In this document: positions 56,072 to 64,000 of the stretch, piece by piece
Layout: the number at the start of each line of letters is the position of its first letter
Numbering within the stretch: the first letter of the stretch is position 1
NCBI GenBank assembly: GCA_958295785.1
Contig: OY282377.1
Coordinates: 944,394-1,008,393, forward strand
DNA from: an uncultured Latescibacterota bacterium
Lineage (GTDB): Bacteria > Latescibacterota > UBA2968
Reading direction: 5' to 3'
DNA: 64,000 bases
Translations under genes and position numbers: made by a program
The notes under the pieces: generated by a model
The model's database searches: none
What the model saw: only the letters and a program-made list of their open reading frames with translations
Told to the model about the DNA's origin: nothing

Positions 56072-57160
56072 GACTTACGCAATCACCATTGGAATATGAG
56101 GTGCTTTGAGTTGTTGTCTCAAGAAGTCAGCCAGCCCTCGGTATTTGACTTGATAAATGGTTTGTCCTGTTTGATAGGCCACCTGCTCGAGTCTTATCCA
56201 AACTAACATCGCACACCCAATATGATTTCGTACCATGCGTGCCAACCGACATTGACACTTTTCAAGCCCGGTCACTTGTTTGACTTCGCGGTGAAATGGC
56301 TCAATTTTCCATCTTTGGTGACACACCTGTTGTACCCCTGAAGAATCGTTTTGAGCATGGTCGTTCGTCACGACATACGCCGTGCGTCTATCAGCAGACG
56401 CCACCCGGAATAATTTCACTTTGTGGTCTTTGGGGAACCCTCTGATTTTAATTGACTTGCCTTGTTTGCGTTGCGCTTTCGTCCAAGTTAAGCTATCTAC
56501 GCGCTGGTAGGGGATTGTGCCTGCCTCATAGTCCACGCGCCGGTTCGTCTTGAGGGGACAATAATAGGTTTTTTGCATCTGCTCTATGTGTCGCATGACC
56601 GTTTTAGTCGCATACCCACTGTCCATCAAGACCCCGGTAAAAGGAAGGCGCTTCTGATAGACCAACCCAGAGAGCATGTCCTTGAGATGATCCAATTTGG
56701 TTTTGCCATCGCCTTGCGGGTCATAAATCCGATAGTCAATCAGCCAGAACCGATCCTGTTGCGGATTGACATAGACACATGTGACCACCCCGATGCCGTT
56801 GATGACGCCTTGGGCGTTGCCGCTATATTGACGACGCACTAACGCGATCTTGCGTGCGTGTCGCTTGTCTAAAACCGTGTCATCAAAGATCACATAGCCT
56901 TTGGGCGTCAACGCGATGTGGTCTTTGACGTGTTCCCACACCAAGCGGGGCGGGATACGATCACCGGCGAGATAGCGGTTGATCATATCATGACTGAACC
57001 CTTCGCTATGGTCGGCGAAATGGGTCAGGGTATCGTTGAGGGGACTGCTAAGCAGATACTGACAGTAATCCAAACGCGTCGGTTGGCGCATTGACACCTC
57101 CTCAAAGTGATTCATTTTACGGAATTGCACCCTTTTTTAACTCAGCATGCGTAAGTCCTA
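56069..57160 (-). mobile_element. IS701-like insertion sequence, copy 3
   Basis: 1092 bp, flanked by TCCTTA on both sides (56063-56068 and 57161-57166), or ATCCTTAT if the element is one base shorter at each end. It interrupts the HsdR-N-like gene. Confidence 0.93.
56075..57091 (-). CDS. DDE transposase, IS701-like (best intact copy)
   Basis: 338 residues from ATG 57091 with GAGGAGGTG upstream. It keeps VIFDDTVLDK, MDSGYATK and PFHREVKQ, and differs from copies 1 and 2 at scattered positions (for example MRQPTRL against MDRPTRL). This is the only one of the three copies with neither a stop nor a suspicious change in the acidic motifs. Confidence 0.88.
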   Translation of the reverse strand: MRQPTRLDYCQYLLSSPLNDTLTHFADHSEGFSHDMINRYLAGDRIPPRLVWEHVKDHIALTPKGYVIFDDTVLDKRHARKIALVRRQYSGNAQGVINGIGVVTCVYVNPQQDRFWLIDYRIYDPQGDGKTKLDHLKDMLSGLVYQKRLPFTGVLMDSGYATKTVMRHIEQMQKTYYCPLKTNRRVDYEAGTIPYQRVDSLTWTKAQRKQGKSIKIRGFPKDHKVKLFRVASADRRTAYVVTNDHAQNDSSGVQQVCHQRWKIEPFHREVKQVTGLEKCQCRLARMVRNHIGCAMLVWIRLEQVAYQTGQTIYQVKYRGLADFLRQQLKAPHIPMVIA

Positions 57161-57166
57161 TCCTTA

Positions 57167-57271
57167 TATGTTGAAACAGATCACAATACCTCAAGGAAGG
57201 TCGAGGGGGCTAGGCACATCATCGAGTACGTCGATTGTGACCCCACCCAATTCAAAGTCCGCTTTCCCTGA
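57167..57271 (+). pseudogene. HsdR N-domain-like protein, 3' part
   Basis: With the IS and one target copy removed, the frame continues YVETDHNTSRKVEGARHIIE, then YVDCDPTQFKVRFP and TGA at 57269-57271. It completes the C-terminal domain of the gene at 55196. Confidence 0.85.
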
Positions 57272-57291
57272 GTGCTGACAACGGGGCGACA

Positions 57292-57400
57292 GGTCAGGCA
57301 CGGGGCCTGACCCTACGAGTGATGGGGGTTGGGCGGGCTGACAATTGACCACAGGATCCGCGTTTTTCGTAGTTTGTTTTCATTGACCACTGACCACTGC
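57292..57400. repeat. Palindrome and TGACCAC heptamers before the membrane-protein gene
   Basis: Palindrome GGTCAGGCACGGGGCCTGAC at 57292-57311, and tandem TTGACCACTGACCACTGCC at 57384-57402. Confidence 0.65.
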
Positions 57401-57404
57401 CTCT

Positions 57405-59354
57405 ATGGCTCTATCGTCCAACCTACAACCCGAACCCGCACCCGATACCATCACGTTGCGATCCATCGTGTTGGGGCTTGCGACCATTGCCGTCGCCACG
57501 TGGTATATGACCTATTTTGCCGGGAATTTGGTCAAGAGCTATTTGCCCGTGGCCGCGCTGATTCCCTTTGTGCTGTGGGTGGGCATCAACATCGGGCTAA
57601 ATCGCTTCGCGCCCCGCTTTGCCCTGTCCCGCATCGAATTGCTCACCATTTTCTCGATGATGTGGATCGTGGGCAATTTGCCCGCGGTGGGCTGGGGGTT
57701 TTACGCGGTCAGCCTAATTCCAGCGCCCGAGTTTTACGCATCGCCGGAAAATCGCCTGCGCGACGTGGTCATTCCCTTTTTGCCCGACTGGCTCTTTTTG
57801 GATGCGAACCGCCCGGATGTGCGGGCCGTGTACACCGGGCGGCATCGCGGCGAACCCGTGCCGTGGCTGCTGTGGGTGAGGCCCTTTTTGTGGTGGTTTG
57901 TCGGCTGTATCAGCGCGGTCATGGCCGGCTTTTTCGGCAGCGTGCTCTTCTTCAAGCAGTGGCAGGAAAGAGAGCGGTTGGTCTTTCCCATGTCCGAATT
58001 TCCCGTGGCCCTGCTCGAAGGCGCGGATGAAGGCCGCACGCCCGCGGTGTTTCGGGATAAAATTTTTTGGATCGGGTTCTGGTGCGTGGCCGGCGTAATA
58101 TGTTGGAATATCATCGGGTATTTTCAACTGAGTTTGCCGCGCATTACAGTTTTTGATCAATATCGCACCAAAGCGGTGGATTTGGGCCTGTATTTTCCGC
58201 CGTATTATTTGCGCGTGCAACCGCTGATCATGGGCTTGGCCTATCTGTGTCCGGTCGATATTTTGTTCAGCGTGTGGTTTTACAATGCGGTCAATATTTT
58301 CAAGGTGGGCATGCTCAATCGCACGGGCTTCACTGTGGGGTTGGCCGGGCAACCGGCCAAGGCCGGCGAGATCGCCATGCTCGAGATGCACGGCGCGCTG
58401 GCCTGTCTGGTGCTGTGGTCCGTGTGGGTGGCGCGCCACCACCTCAAAGAGACCGTCCAAAAAGCTCTCAACCGCATCCGCGCAATGGACGATGGCGCGC
58501 CCGTGACGTATCGCACGGCATGGGTGGGCCTGGGCGTGGCAACCGCGGGCATCGGGGGCTGGATGTTGTCCGCGGGCGTGGGATTTTGGGCCATGGCTGG
58601 GCAACTCGCGCTGATGTTCATGTGCTATTTCGGCATTGCAAAATACGCGGCAGCGACCGGATTTACCTTTCTCAATCCCGCAGGGGGCAAAGGCGTGTCC
58701 CTCATCCACTCGCTGATCGGCACATCGACACTCTCGCCCGCGTCGCAGTCGATGCTGATCTTGTTCAATCGCAATGTGTTTTTGGGCGATTCGAGCCGCA
58801 CGACGTGTTTGGCCGCGGTGCCGCATATTTTTCGCATGTTTGGCAACGCGCTGCGCCGGCATCCGTGGCTTTGGGGGATGGTGCCGCTGGCCTATTTGAT
58901 CGGATATGTGAGCGCGGGCGGGTTTTATTTGTTTCGCTGTTATGATGAAGGCGGGTTGAACGGCCTGTTGGTGTCGTGGCCGATAGACGCGCTGGTGTCG
59001 CGGGTGGCCTATATCGAGGGCAGCAAGCTGTCGGTGTTCGACACGCAAAAGCTCGGCGTGTGGTTGTTTGGCTTTGCCGAGGCCGGGGTTTTGACCTATT
59101 TGCGCTCGCAGTTTGCGTGGTGGCCCTTTCATCCGGTCGCCATTGCCTTCCCGCCCGGGCGATATGCGTTTTGCCTGCTGATCGTGTGGGTCGTCAAGGT
59201 GGTCATCCTGCGATTCGGCGGGGTGCATCTCTACAGGCGATCCCTGCCGTTTTGGTACGGCGCGATAGTCGGGTATTTGTTCGGCATTTCCCTGTCGAGC
59301 GTCGTGGATGCGATCTGGTTTCCAGATGGCGGGCATTTTGTGCACGGTTGGTAA
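57405..59354 (+). CDS. DUF6785-like multispan membrane protein
   Basis: 649 residues with about 14 transmembrane helices. Sequences MMWIVGNLPAVGWGFYAVSL, FPMSEFPVALLEGADEG and GSKLSVFDTQKLGVWLFGFA match a large uncharacterised family (DUF6784/DUF6785) in Planctomycetes-, Lentisphaerae- and Poribacteria-like genomes. It has an overall oligopeptide-transporter-like look. The start codon lacks a clear ribosome site. The downstream DUF3604 gene begins 13 bases after the stop, so the two form an operon. Transport of a sugar-related compound is a guess from context. Confidence 0.8.
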   Translation: MALSSNLQPEPAPDTITLRSIVLGLATIAVATWYMTYFAGNLVKSYLPVAALIPFVLWVGINIGLNRFAPRFALSRIELLTIFSMMWIVGNLPAVGWGFYAVSLIPAPEFYASPENRLRDVVIPFLPDWLFLDANRPDVRAVYTGRHRGEPVPWLLWVRPFLWWFVGCISAVMAGFFGSVLFFKQWQERERLVFPMSEFPVALLEGADEGRTPAVFRDKIFWIGFWCVAGVICWNIIGYFQLSLPRITVFDQYRTKAVDLGLYFPPYYLRVQPLIMGLAYLCPVDILFSVWFYNAVNIFKVGMLNRTGFTVGLAGQPAKAGEIAMLEMHGALACLVLWSVWVARHHLKETVQKALNRIRAMDDGAPVTYRTAWVGLGVATAGIGGWMLSAGVGFWAMAGQLALMFMCYFGIAKYAAATGFTFLNPAGGKGVSLIHSLIGTSTLSPASQSMLILFNRNVFLGDSSRTTCLAAVPHIFRMFGNALRRHPWLWGMVPLAYLIGYVSAGGFYLFRCYDEGGLNGLLVSWPIDALVSRVAYIEGSKLSVFDTQKLGVWLFGFAEAGVLTYLRSQFAWWPFHPVAIAFPPGRYAFCLLIVWVVKVVILRFGGVHLYRRSLPFWYGAIVGYLFGISLSSVVDAIWFPDGGHFVHGW

Positions 59355-59367
59355 TCGGGAGGATTAG

Positions 59368-61578
59368 ATGTCAGACATAACGAAATTATACGGCAGTGCG
59401 GCGCTGCATCCCGCGACAGATGTGGTCGCCGCGTCTTATGGCACATGGACCTTGACCTATACGGCGGGCGAAAAAGGCGTTGCGCCGGGCGGGACGATCC
59501 GGATGTACACGGATGCGGATTCGGACCGCGCAACCCCGCAGGTGGATGACCCCGCAGGCGCGGATTATTTGACACTTGATGCGCCCAAAGAAGCGCGGAT
59601 CGGGGTTTTGGTGCAAAGTGTGATGTCGCTTTTGCTGACCGTGAACGGACGCGCATTGGCCCCTGGCGAGCAGGTCTCTGTGACCTACGGCGATACGAGC
59701 CGCGGCGGCCCCGGGTTTCGGGCGCAGACCTTTGCCGAAGCGCGGCACTACTTTTGGGTGGGCGTCGATGCGGGCGATGGCAAAGCCATCACATTGCCCG
59801 ATCCCCCTGCGCTGCGAATCATCGGCGGCGAGGCCGCATCGCTGACGATCAACGCGCCGTCCATTGTCGCATTGGGCGAGCCGTTTCGCATTCAGGTCAA
59901 GGCGGAAGACGCCTGGGGCAATCCCGCCATCGCGTATCGCGGGGAGGTCGCGCTTTCGGGCCGCGATGTGCGCGTGCCGGAAATTGTGACCTTTGATCGC
60001 GCGGACGGGGGCGTGCGCTGGATCGAGGGGGGCATCGCGCAGGCCGAGGGGATTTGTCGCCTCCAAGCCACGGATGGCGCGTTGACCGCGCAGAGCAACC
60101 CGATAGATTGCCGCAAGACCGCGCCGGACCTGATGCTCTATTGGGGGGATTCGCACGGCGGGCAGGTGGCGATGGCAGAGAAGATTCCCGATTTTTTTAG
60201 GTATGCGCGCGACGTGGCGGGCATCCACTTTGCGGGGTACCAGCGCAATGACCACGTCTTGAGCACGCGCGATTGGATGTTGCAACAAGAAGCCGAACGC
60301 ACCTATCACCAGCCCGGGCGGTTTGTCGCGTTGCCGGGCTTTGAATGGTCCGCACAAACCGCGCGCGGCGGGCATCACAACGTGTATTTTCGGCGGCACG
60401 ATCAACCCATCCGCCGGTCGGGTCACGAGGGTCTGGCAGACAAATCGGACGCGGATACGGATTTGACTCATATTACAGCGGTCTATGAAGCGTATCGCGG
60501 CACCGATACCGTGATTACCGCGCATGTGGGCGGAGAGCATTCCGATTTGCAATACCACGATCCCCACCTGGAGCCCGCAGTGGAAATCACCTCGGATCAC
60601 GGCACCTTTGAGTGGATTTTGCAAGAGATGTTTGCGCGCGATTATCGCATGGGATTTTTCGGCGGAAGCGACAGCCACAACGGGCGCCCGGGCGGGGACG
60701 CGCCGGGCTTTCAGCATAGGCGCTACGCCAAGTCCGGATTGGCCGCGGTGTACGCGCCGGAGTTGACCCTTGAAAGCGTGTTGGCAGCGTACAAAGCGCG
60801 GCGCATTTACGCCACCACGGGCGCGCGAATTTTGCTCTATACCGATTGCGAAGGGCACGGGATGGGCGAGGAATTTACGACGCGAAACGCGCCGCGCATC
60901 TCGGCTTTTGTGGCGGGCACGGCGCCGTTTGAGTCCGTGGAATTATACCGCGGGTTGGAAAGCATTTACAGCCATCCGATTCGCTCCCCCAAAGACCGCT
61001 ATCGCGTGCGCGTGATGTGGGAGGGCGCCAGTCGCAAGAGCAGTTATTCCGGCGTGATATGGGAGGGAAAATTACAGGTGTCGGGCCGCGCCATCAACGG
61101 GGTCAAGCAGATTCGGTTTGACAGCCCGCGCTCGCATGTTTTTGACGTTGCGGATCACGGCCTGCGCTGGTATTCGGTGACGTGTGGGTATCGCAGTGGC
61201 ATCATTTTGGACCTGCCGGGCGATGGCGATGTTGATATCGAATTGGCGGTGAACACCTCGGTGATTACCGGCCCCTTGTTCGGGGATCAGGGCATCAAGC
61301 CGCCGCGGCGCATGTCCTACGCGCCCGCTGAAAAGGTGGGCTTTCACATTGGATCGCGCGATTTGGAACGCGGCGCAGTGAGCGTGGAACTCGGCTCATT
61401 GAACCGCCGCGTGACCGTGGATTTCGCGCCCGAAGCACGGCCCGCGGGCGAGGTCGCGTTTGACTTTGTCGATGAAAACGCACAGCCGGGCATCAATCCT
61501 TACTATGTTCGCGTGGTGCAAACCGATATGGAAATGGCTTGGAGCAGTCCCATTTTTGTGGATTGCGTCGGGGAATGA
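59368..61578 (+). CDS. DUF3604/PHP-like metal-dependent hydrolase
   Basis: 736 residues with GGGAGG upstream. The N-terminal region is two beta-sandwich domains (for example LGEPFRIQVKAEDAWGNPAI). The central domain has PHP-type metal motifs: LMLYWGDSHGG, FVALPGFEWSA, GGHHNVYF, ITAHVGGEHSD and GFFGGSDSHNGRPG. A beta-rich C-terminal part follows. The closest family is DUF3604, putative phosphoesterases or hydrolases of unknown substrate. It has no signal peptide. It is probably cotranscribed with the membrane protein. Confidence 0.85.
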   Translation: MSDITKLYGSAALHPATDVVAASYGTWTLTYTAGEKGVAPGGTIRMYTDADSDRATPQVDDPAGADYLTLDAPKEARIGVLVQSVMSLLLTVNGRALAPGEQVSVTYGDTSRGGPGFRAQTFAEARHYFWVGVDAGDGKAITLPDPPALRIIGGEAASLTINAPSIVALGEPFRIQVKAEDAWGNPAIAYRGEVALSGRDVRVPEIVTFDRADGGVRWIEGGIAQAEGICRLQATDGALTAQSNPIDCRKTAPDLMLYWGDSHGGQVAMAEKIPDFFRYARDVAGIHFAGYQRNDHVLSTRDWMLQQEAERTYHQPGRFVALPGFEWSAQTARGGHHNVYFRRHDQPIRRSGHEGLADKSDADTDLTHITAVYEAYRGTDTVITAHVGGEHSDLQYHDPHLEPAVEITSDHGTFEWILQEMFARDYRMGFFGGSDSHNGRPGGDAPGFQHRRYAKSGLAAVYAPELTLESVLAAYKARRIYATTGARILLYTDCEGHGMGEEFTTRNAPRISAFVAGTAPFESVELYRGLESIYSHPIRSPKDRYRVRVMWEGASRKSSYSGVIWEGKLQVSGRAINGVKQIRFDSPRSHVFDVADHGLRWYSVTCGYRSGIILDLPGDGDVDIELAVNTSVITGPLFGDQGIKPPRRMSYAPAEKVGFHIGSRDLERGAVSVELGSLNRRVTVDFAPEARPAGEVAFDFVDENAQPGINPYYVRVVQTDMEMAWSSPIFVDCVGE

Positions 61579-61580
61579 GA

Positions 61581-61765
61581 AGCAGTGGTTAGTGGTCAGT
61601 CCCCACCCAACAGCCCCAAAACCCGACGCACTTCGTTGATGAATTGCTACGCAGTTGTACCCCCTTCCGTTGATTCGGACAGGCACGGGGGCCTGTCCCT
61701 ACAATTTTCATGCGTAGGTGAACGGGCCTGAAAAACGGCTAGTTGTACCCCGTTCCGCCGATTTG
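61581..61765. repeat. Spacer made of dispersed short repeats
   Basis: AGCAGTGGTTAGTGGTCAGT (61581-61600), palindrome GGACAGGCACGGGGGCCTGT (61677-61702 in full) and AGTTGTACCCCGTTCCGCCG (61741-61760), the last shared in reverse with the hisG upstream region. Confidence 0.7.
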
Positions 61766-61783
61766 CTTTTAAGGAGGTTTGAT

Positions 61784-62587
61784 ATGGATGTGACGCGCAT
61801 TTCCGCGTGTAGTTTTCCCTTGCGGGAAAGGGGTTTGGACGAGACGTTTCGCGTGATTGCCGAAGCGGGGTTTGACAAAATTGACCTGTTGGGGCGCGTG
61901 CCGCATTTTTCCGTCACGGATCCGGATTACGACATGGACGCCTTGGGCCGGGCGTGCGACAAATACGGCGTTGCACTGGCAAATATCGGGTCGTACTGCG
62001 GGCGGGATTTTGTCGCCGATTCCGAGGATGTCCGCCGCGCCGCGATAGACGAATTGAAAAAGACGCTGGACGTGGGCAAAGCGTTTGGGGCAAAGTCCAT
62101 TCGCATTGTGCCCGGCGATGGCAAACGCGCATCCATAGACGCGCTGTTGCCCCAGTTCCGAGACGCAGCGGAATACGCCGAGAAACTGGGCATTTACATG
62201 GGCATTGAGAACCACGGCAGCGAAATTTCGGGCGATCCAGCCGCATGTCGGGAACTGTGCGAAAAGGTCGGGTCGAAATATTTTGGGATTTTGTACGAGC
62301 CGTGCAATTTGATGGCCGCGGGGACAGACTACAAATCCGCTTTTGACGTGTTCAAAGATCACATCGTGCATGTGCATATCAAAGATGGCGATTACAACTC
62401 GGAAGGCCAATGGGAACGCTGCATGCTCGGCGATGGCATCATCGATTATCGCTGGGTGTGGAACCAGGTGGAAGCCCTGGGCTATGACCGCGATTACGCA
62501 CTCGAATTTGAGGTCGGGCATATCGAACCCGTGGAAACCGGCTATCGCAAGTGGTACGAGACGTGGGAAAAAGCGAGCGCGGGTTAA
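61784..62587 (+). CDS. Sugar phosphate isomerase/epimerase (AP endonuclease 2 fold)
   Basis: 267 residues from ATG 61784 behind AAGGAGG. A TIM barrel with the family metal residues: IENHGSEISGD (Glu), GILYEPCNL (usually Asp), HVHIKDGDYN (His and Asp) and ALEFEVGH (Glu). Such proteins interconvert keto sugars or act on inosose-type compounds. It lies between the DUF3604 gene and the aldolase, on one strand, in the catabolic cluster. Confidence 0.9.
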   Translation: MDVTRISACSFPLRERGLDETFRVIAEAGFDKIDLLGRVPHFSVTDPDYDMDALGRACDKYGVALANIGSYCGRDFVADSEDVRRAAIDELKKTLDVGKAFGAKSIRIVPGDGKRASIDALLPQFRDAAEYAEKLGIYMGIENHGSEISGDPAACRELCEKVGSKYFGILYEPCNLMAAGTDYKSAFDVFKDHIVHVHIKDGDYNSEGQWERCMLGDGIIDYRWVWNQVEALGYDRDYALEFEVGHIEPVETGYRKWYETWEKASAG

Positions 62588-62670
62588 AGGCAGTGGTCGG
62601 TGGCTGATGTAGCAGGTGGAAAGGAACAGGGATGGAGGGCAAGGCGGGGACTTCACGAAAGGAGATAGAA

Positions 62671-63549
62671 ATGAATCGCATCAATCGCGCAGTTGAACTG
62701 CTGTCACGAGATCAACCCATTTATTACACGGGCGCGCATACCGGGCATGTGCTCACCTTTGAGCAGGGCGAGAAAGACGCCGCAACTTGGGCGGATTACA
62801 TCAATGTGGGCATGGAACACGGTGCTTTTAATTTGGCCGGGCTGGACGAGTACATGCGCGGGTTGGTCGCAGGAGGGCCGACAAACAGCGGGCACAGGAC
62901 GCCGGCCGTCATTGTCGAAGCCCCAGTGGAGGGCGCGTCTGAACAGATCGTGCGCTACAATGCGTGGCAATTTCGCCAAATTCTCGCGCGCGGTGTACAC
63001 GGCATTTTGCTCTGTCAGGCCGAATCCGCGGATGCGGTGCGCGCCTTTGTCGAATCGTGTCGCTATCCCATCAACAAAATCGGCGTTGGGCGCGGCTTGG
63101 GCACGGGTAGCCGAGGCGTGGGGTCCGAATCCCATGCCGCAGCGATATGGGGCGTCAGCCGGGACGAGTACGTCCAAAAAGCCGATCCCTATCCCCTGAA
63201 CCCAGATGGCGAATTGCTGTTGGGTCTCAAGATCGAGAATGTGCGCGGCGCGTCCAATATTGAACAAATCCTCAAAGTACCCGGCATTGGGTTTGCCGAA
63301 ATGGGCCCTGGGGATTTGAGCATGTCCCTGGGCTATTTGCACCGCCCAACGCCCTTTTCGCCCGAGATGCAGGAGATTCGGGATCGCGTCAAAGCCGCGT
63401 GTGCGGAAAATGGCATTGCGTTTCTCGAGGGGGCCAGCCCGGAAACAGTTGCATCAAAAATCGACGAGGGCGTGCGCGTCATTTCGGGCGGCAGGGAAGA
63501 AACCGCGCGGATCGGGCGCGAGCATTCGGGGCGTAGCATGCCGGTTTAA
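62671..63549 (+). CDS. HpcH/HpaI aldolase family protein
   Basis: 292 residues from ATG 62671 (GAAAGGAGATAGAA upstream). The metal-dependent class II aldolase barrel is seen in VIVEAPVEG, GVHGILLCQAESADAVRAFV and GFAEMGPGDLSMSLGYLHRP (Glu and Asp metal ligands). It would cleave or form 2-keto-3-deoxy sugar acids. As the last gene of the cluster it is likely to finish the breakdown pathway begun by the sulfatase, dehydrogenase and isomerase. Confidence 0.9.
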   Translation: MNRINRAVELLSRDQPIYYTGAHTGHVLTFEQGEKDAATWADYINVGMEHGAFNLAGLDEYMRGLVAGGPTNSGHRTPAVIVEAPVEGASEQIVRYNAWQFRQILARGVHGILLCQAESADAVRAFVESCRYPINKIGVGRGLGTGSRGVGSESHAAAIWGVSRDEYVQKADPYPLNPDGELLLGLKIENVRGASNIEQILKVPGIGFAEMGPGDLSMSLGYLHRPTPFSPEMQEIRDRVKAACAENGIAFLEGASPETVASKIDEGVRVISGGREETARIGREHSGRSMPV

Positions 63550-63592
63550 GGGCAAAAAGCGCGAATAGACGAACCCCGTCCTGCTCCATTCC

Positions 63593-63620
63593 CAAGTGGT
63601 CAGCGGTCAGCAAAACAAGC
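63593..63620. repeat. TGGTCAG-type dispersed repeat
   Basis: AAGTGGTCAGCGGTCAGCAA followed by AACAAGC. Closely similar to spacers at 44561 and 53606. Confidence 0.65.
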
Positions 63621-63682
63621 ACGTAGCGGGGAAGCGGCGGGGGCTGAAAGCTGATTGCCGATAGTATCTCGCCTCTCCCGTC

Positions 63683-64000
63683 TTATACCAATTTGATTTT
63701 AAGTTGTCTGTATCCTGCCTCCCATTAGGGAGGAATGAGGAATGAGGAATGAGGAACAGACGTTCCGTAGAGATCATGCGTTGCTCGTCTCAAGCATTTG
63801 GTCCTACAGCATCGTTTGTTGCCTTTGATGCCTTCGGCGACTTACTTTTTTTCAACAGCAAAAAAAAGTAAGCAAAAAATGCCGCTCTCATGCGCCGAGA
63901 GGCTTGCACAGCGCAAAGCGCTTTTGTAGTAGCACGACAGGCTTTGGCCTGCAAGGTGGGTTGCAAGATGGATGTTGGTTGCGAGATGGACTTGCGCGCT
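63683..64000 (+). repeat. MITE-like dispersed repeat R440, copy 3 (runs off window)
   Basis: It starts TTATACCAATTTGATTTT as in copy 1 and continues with the uninterrupted sequence (AACAGCAAAAAAAAGTAAGC) into which the IS701-like element inserted in copy 1. A GAATGAG unit is tandemly repeated at 63732-63752. The right end lies beyond the window. Confidence 0.8.

Noticed and set aside
57714-59345. 543-codon reverse ORF over the DUF6785-like gene
   Set aside because: His/Arg/Gln-rich shadow frame of a GC-rich membrane-protein gene, with no ribosome site or motifs.
59386-60858. 490-codon reverse ORF opposite the DUF3604 gene
   Set aside because: The forward frame has clear metal motifs and a ribosome site; the reverse frame is compositionally skewed.

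Overview
The window is a 64 kb piece of a bacterial chromosome (standard code, TGA used freely as a stop). It has two tRNAs, serS, uvrC and xerD, four his genes, a large surface-polysaccharide locus, and a sugar/sulfate-ester catabolic cluster with two sulfatases. The mix of sulfatases, Gfo/Idh/MocA dehydrogenase, HpcH/HpaI aldolase, TIM-barrel isomerase, a DUF6785-type membrane protein and many IS copies resembles Latescibacterota or Poribacteria-like lineages. This is inference from gene content only, with no marker phylogeny.

Layout. 1-8.3 kb is accessory: a partial AAA ATPase, a cupin, a sulfatase, a DNA methyltransferase cut by an IS1595-like element, a beta-propeller protein and a decayed PIN/AbrB toxin-antitoxin pair. 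8.3-13.3 kb is housekeeping: tRNA-Leu, a FloA/NfeD membrane-microdomain operon, tRNA-Met and serS. 13.9-34.1 kb is a polysaccharide locus with a sugar epimerase, several glycosyltransferases, a flippase and large membrane proteins. It is interrupted by IS630- and IS701-like elements, an ATPase_2/DUF234 gene, and a Septu-like ATPase/HNH pair. 34.1-44.5 kb holds hisB, an enolase-superfamily gene, hisC, hisD and hisG, with a glycosyltransferase-TPR gene (cut by a second IS1595-like copy) and a DNA methyltransferase lying between hisG and hisD. 44.6-50.4 kb has an IS630 copy, a phosphodiesterase, uvrC and xerD. 50.6-63.5 kb is the catabolic cluster: S9 peptidase, oxidoreductase, sulfatase, membrane protein, DUF3604/PHP-like protein, isomerase and aldolase. 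An HsdR-N-like gene within it is cut by a third IS701-like copy.

Mobile DNA dominates the accessory biology. There are seven IS copies of three kinds: three IS701-like of 1092 bp, two IS1595-like, and two IS630-like of 1190 bp. Three of them interrupt genes whose reading frame is restored exactly when the IS and one target duplication are removed. Both IS1595-like copies carry an ATGA-coupled passenger ORF behind the transposase. In one copy this is recognisably the start of a DNA methyltransferase, and in both it looks internally deleted. Two accessory genes (a methyltransferase next to hisD, an ATPase next to the flippase gene) are each bracketed by an intact neighbour and a diverged fragment of that same neighbour in direct orientation. 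A MITE-like repeat of about 440 bp with terminal inverted repeats, a separate 112-bp MITE-like element, and many short palindromes fill the intergenic spaces.
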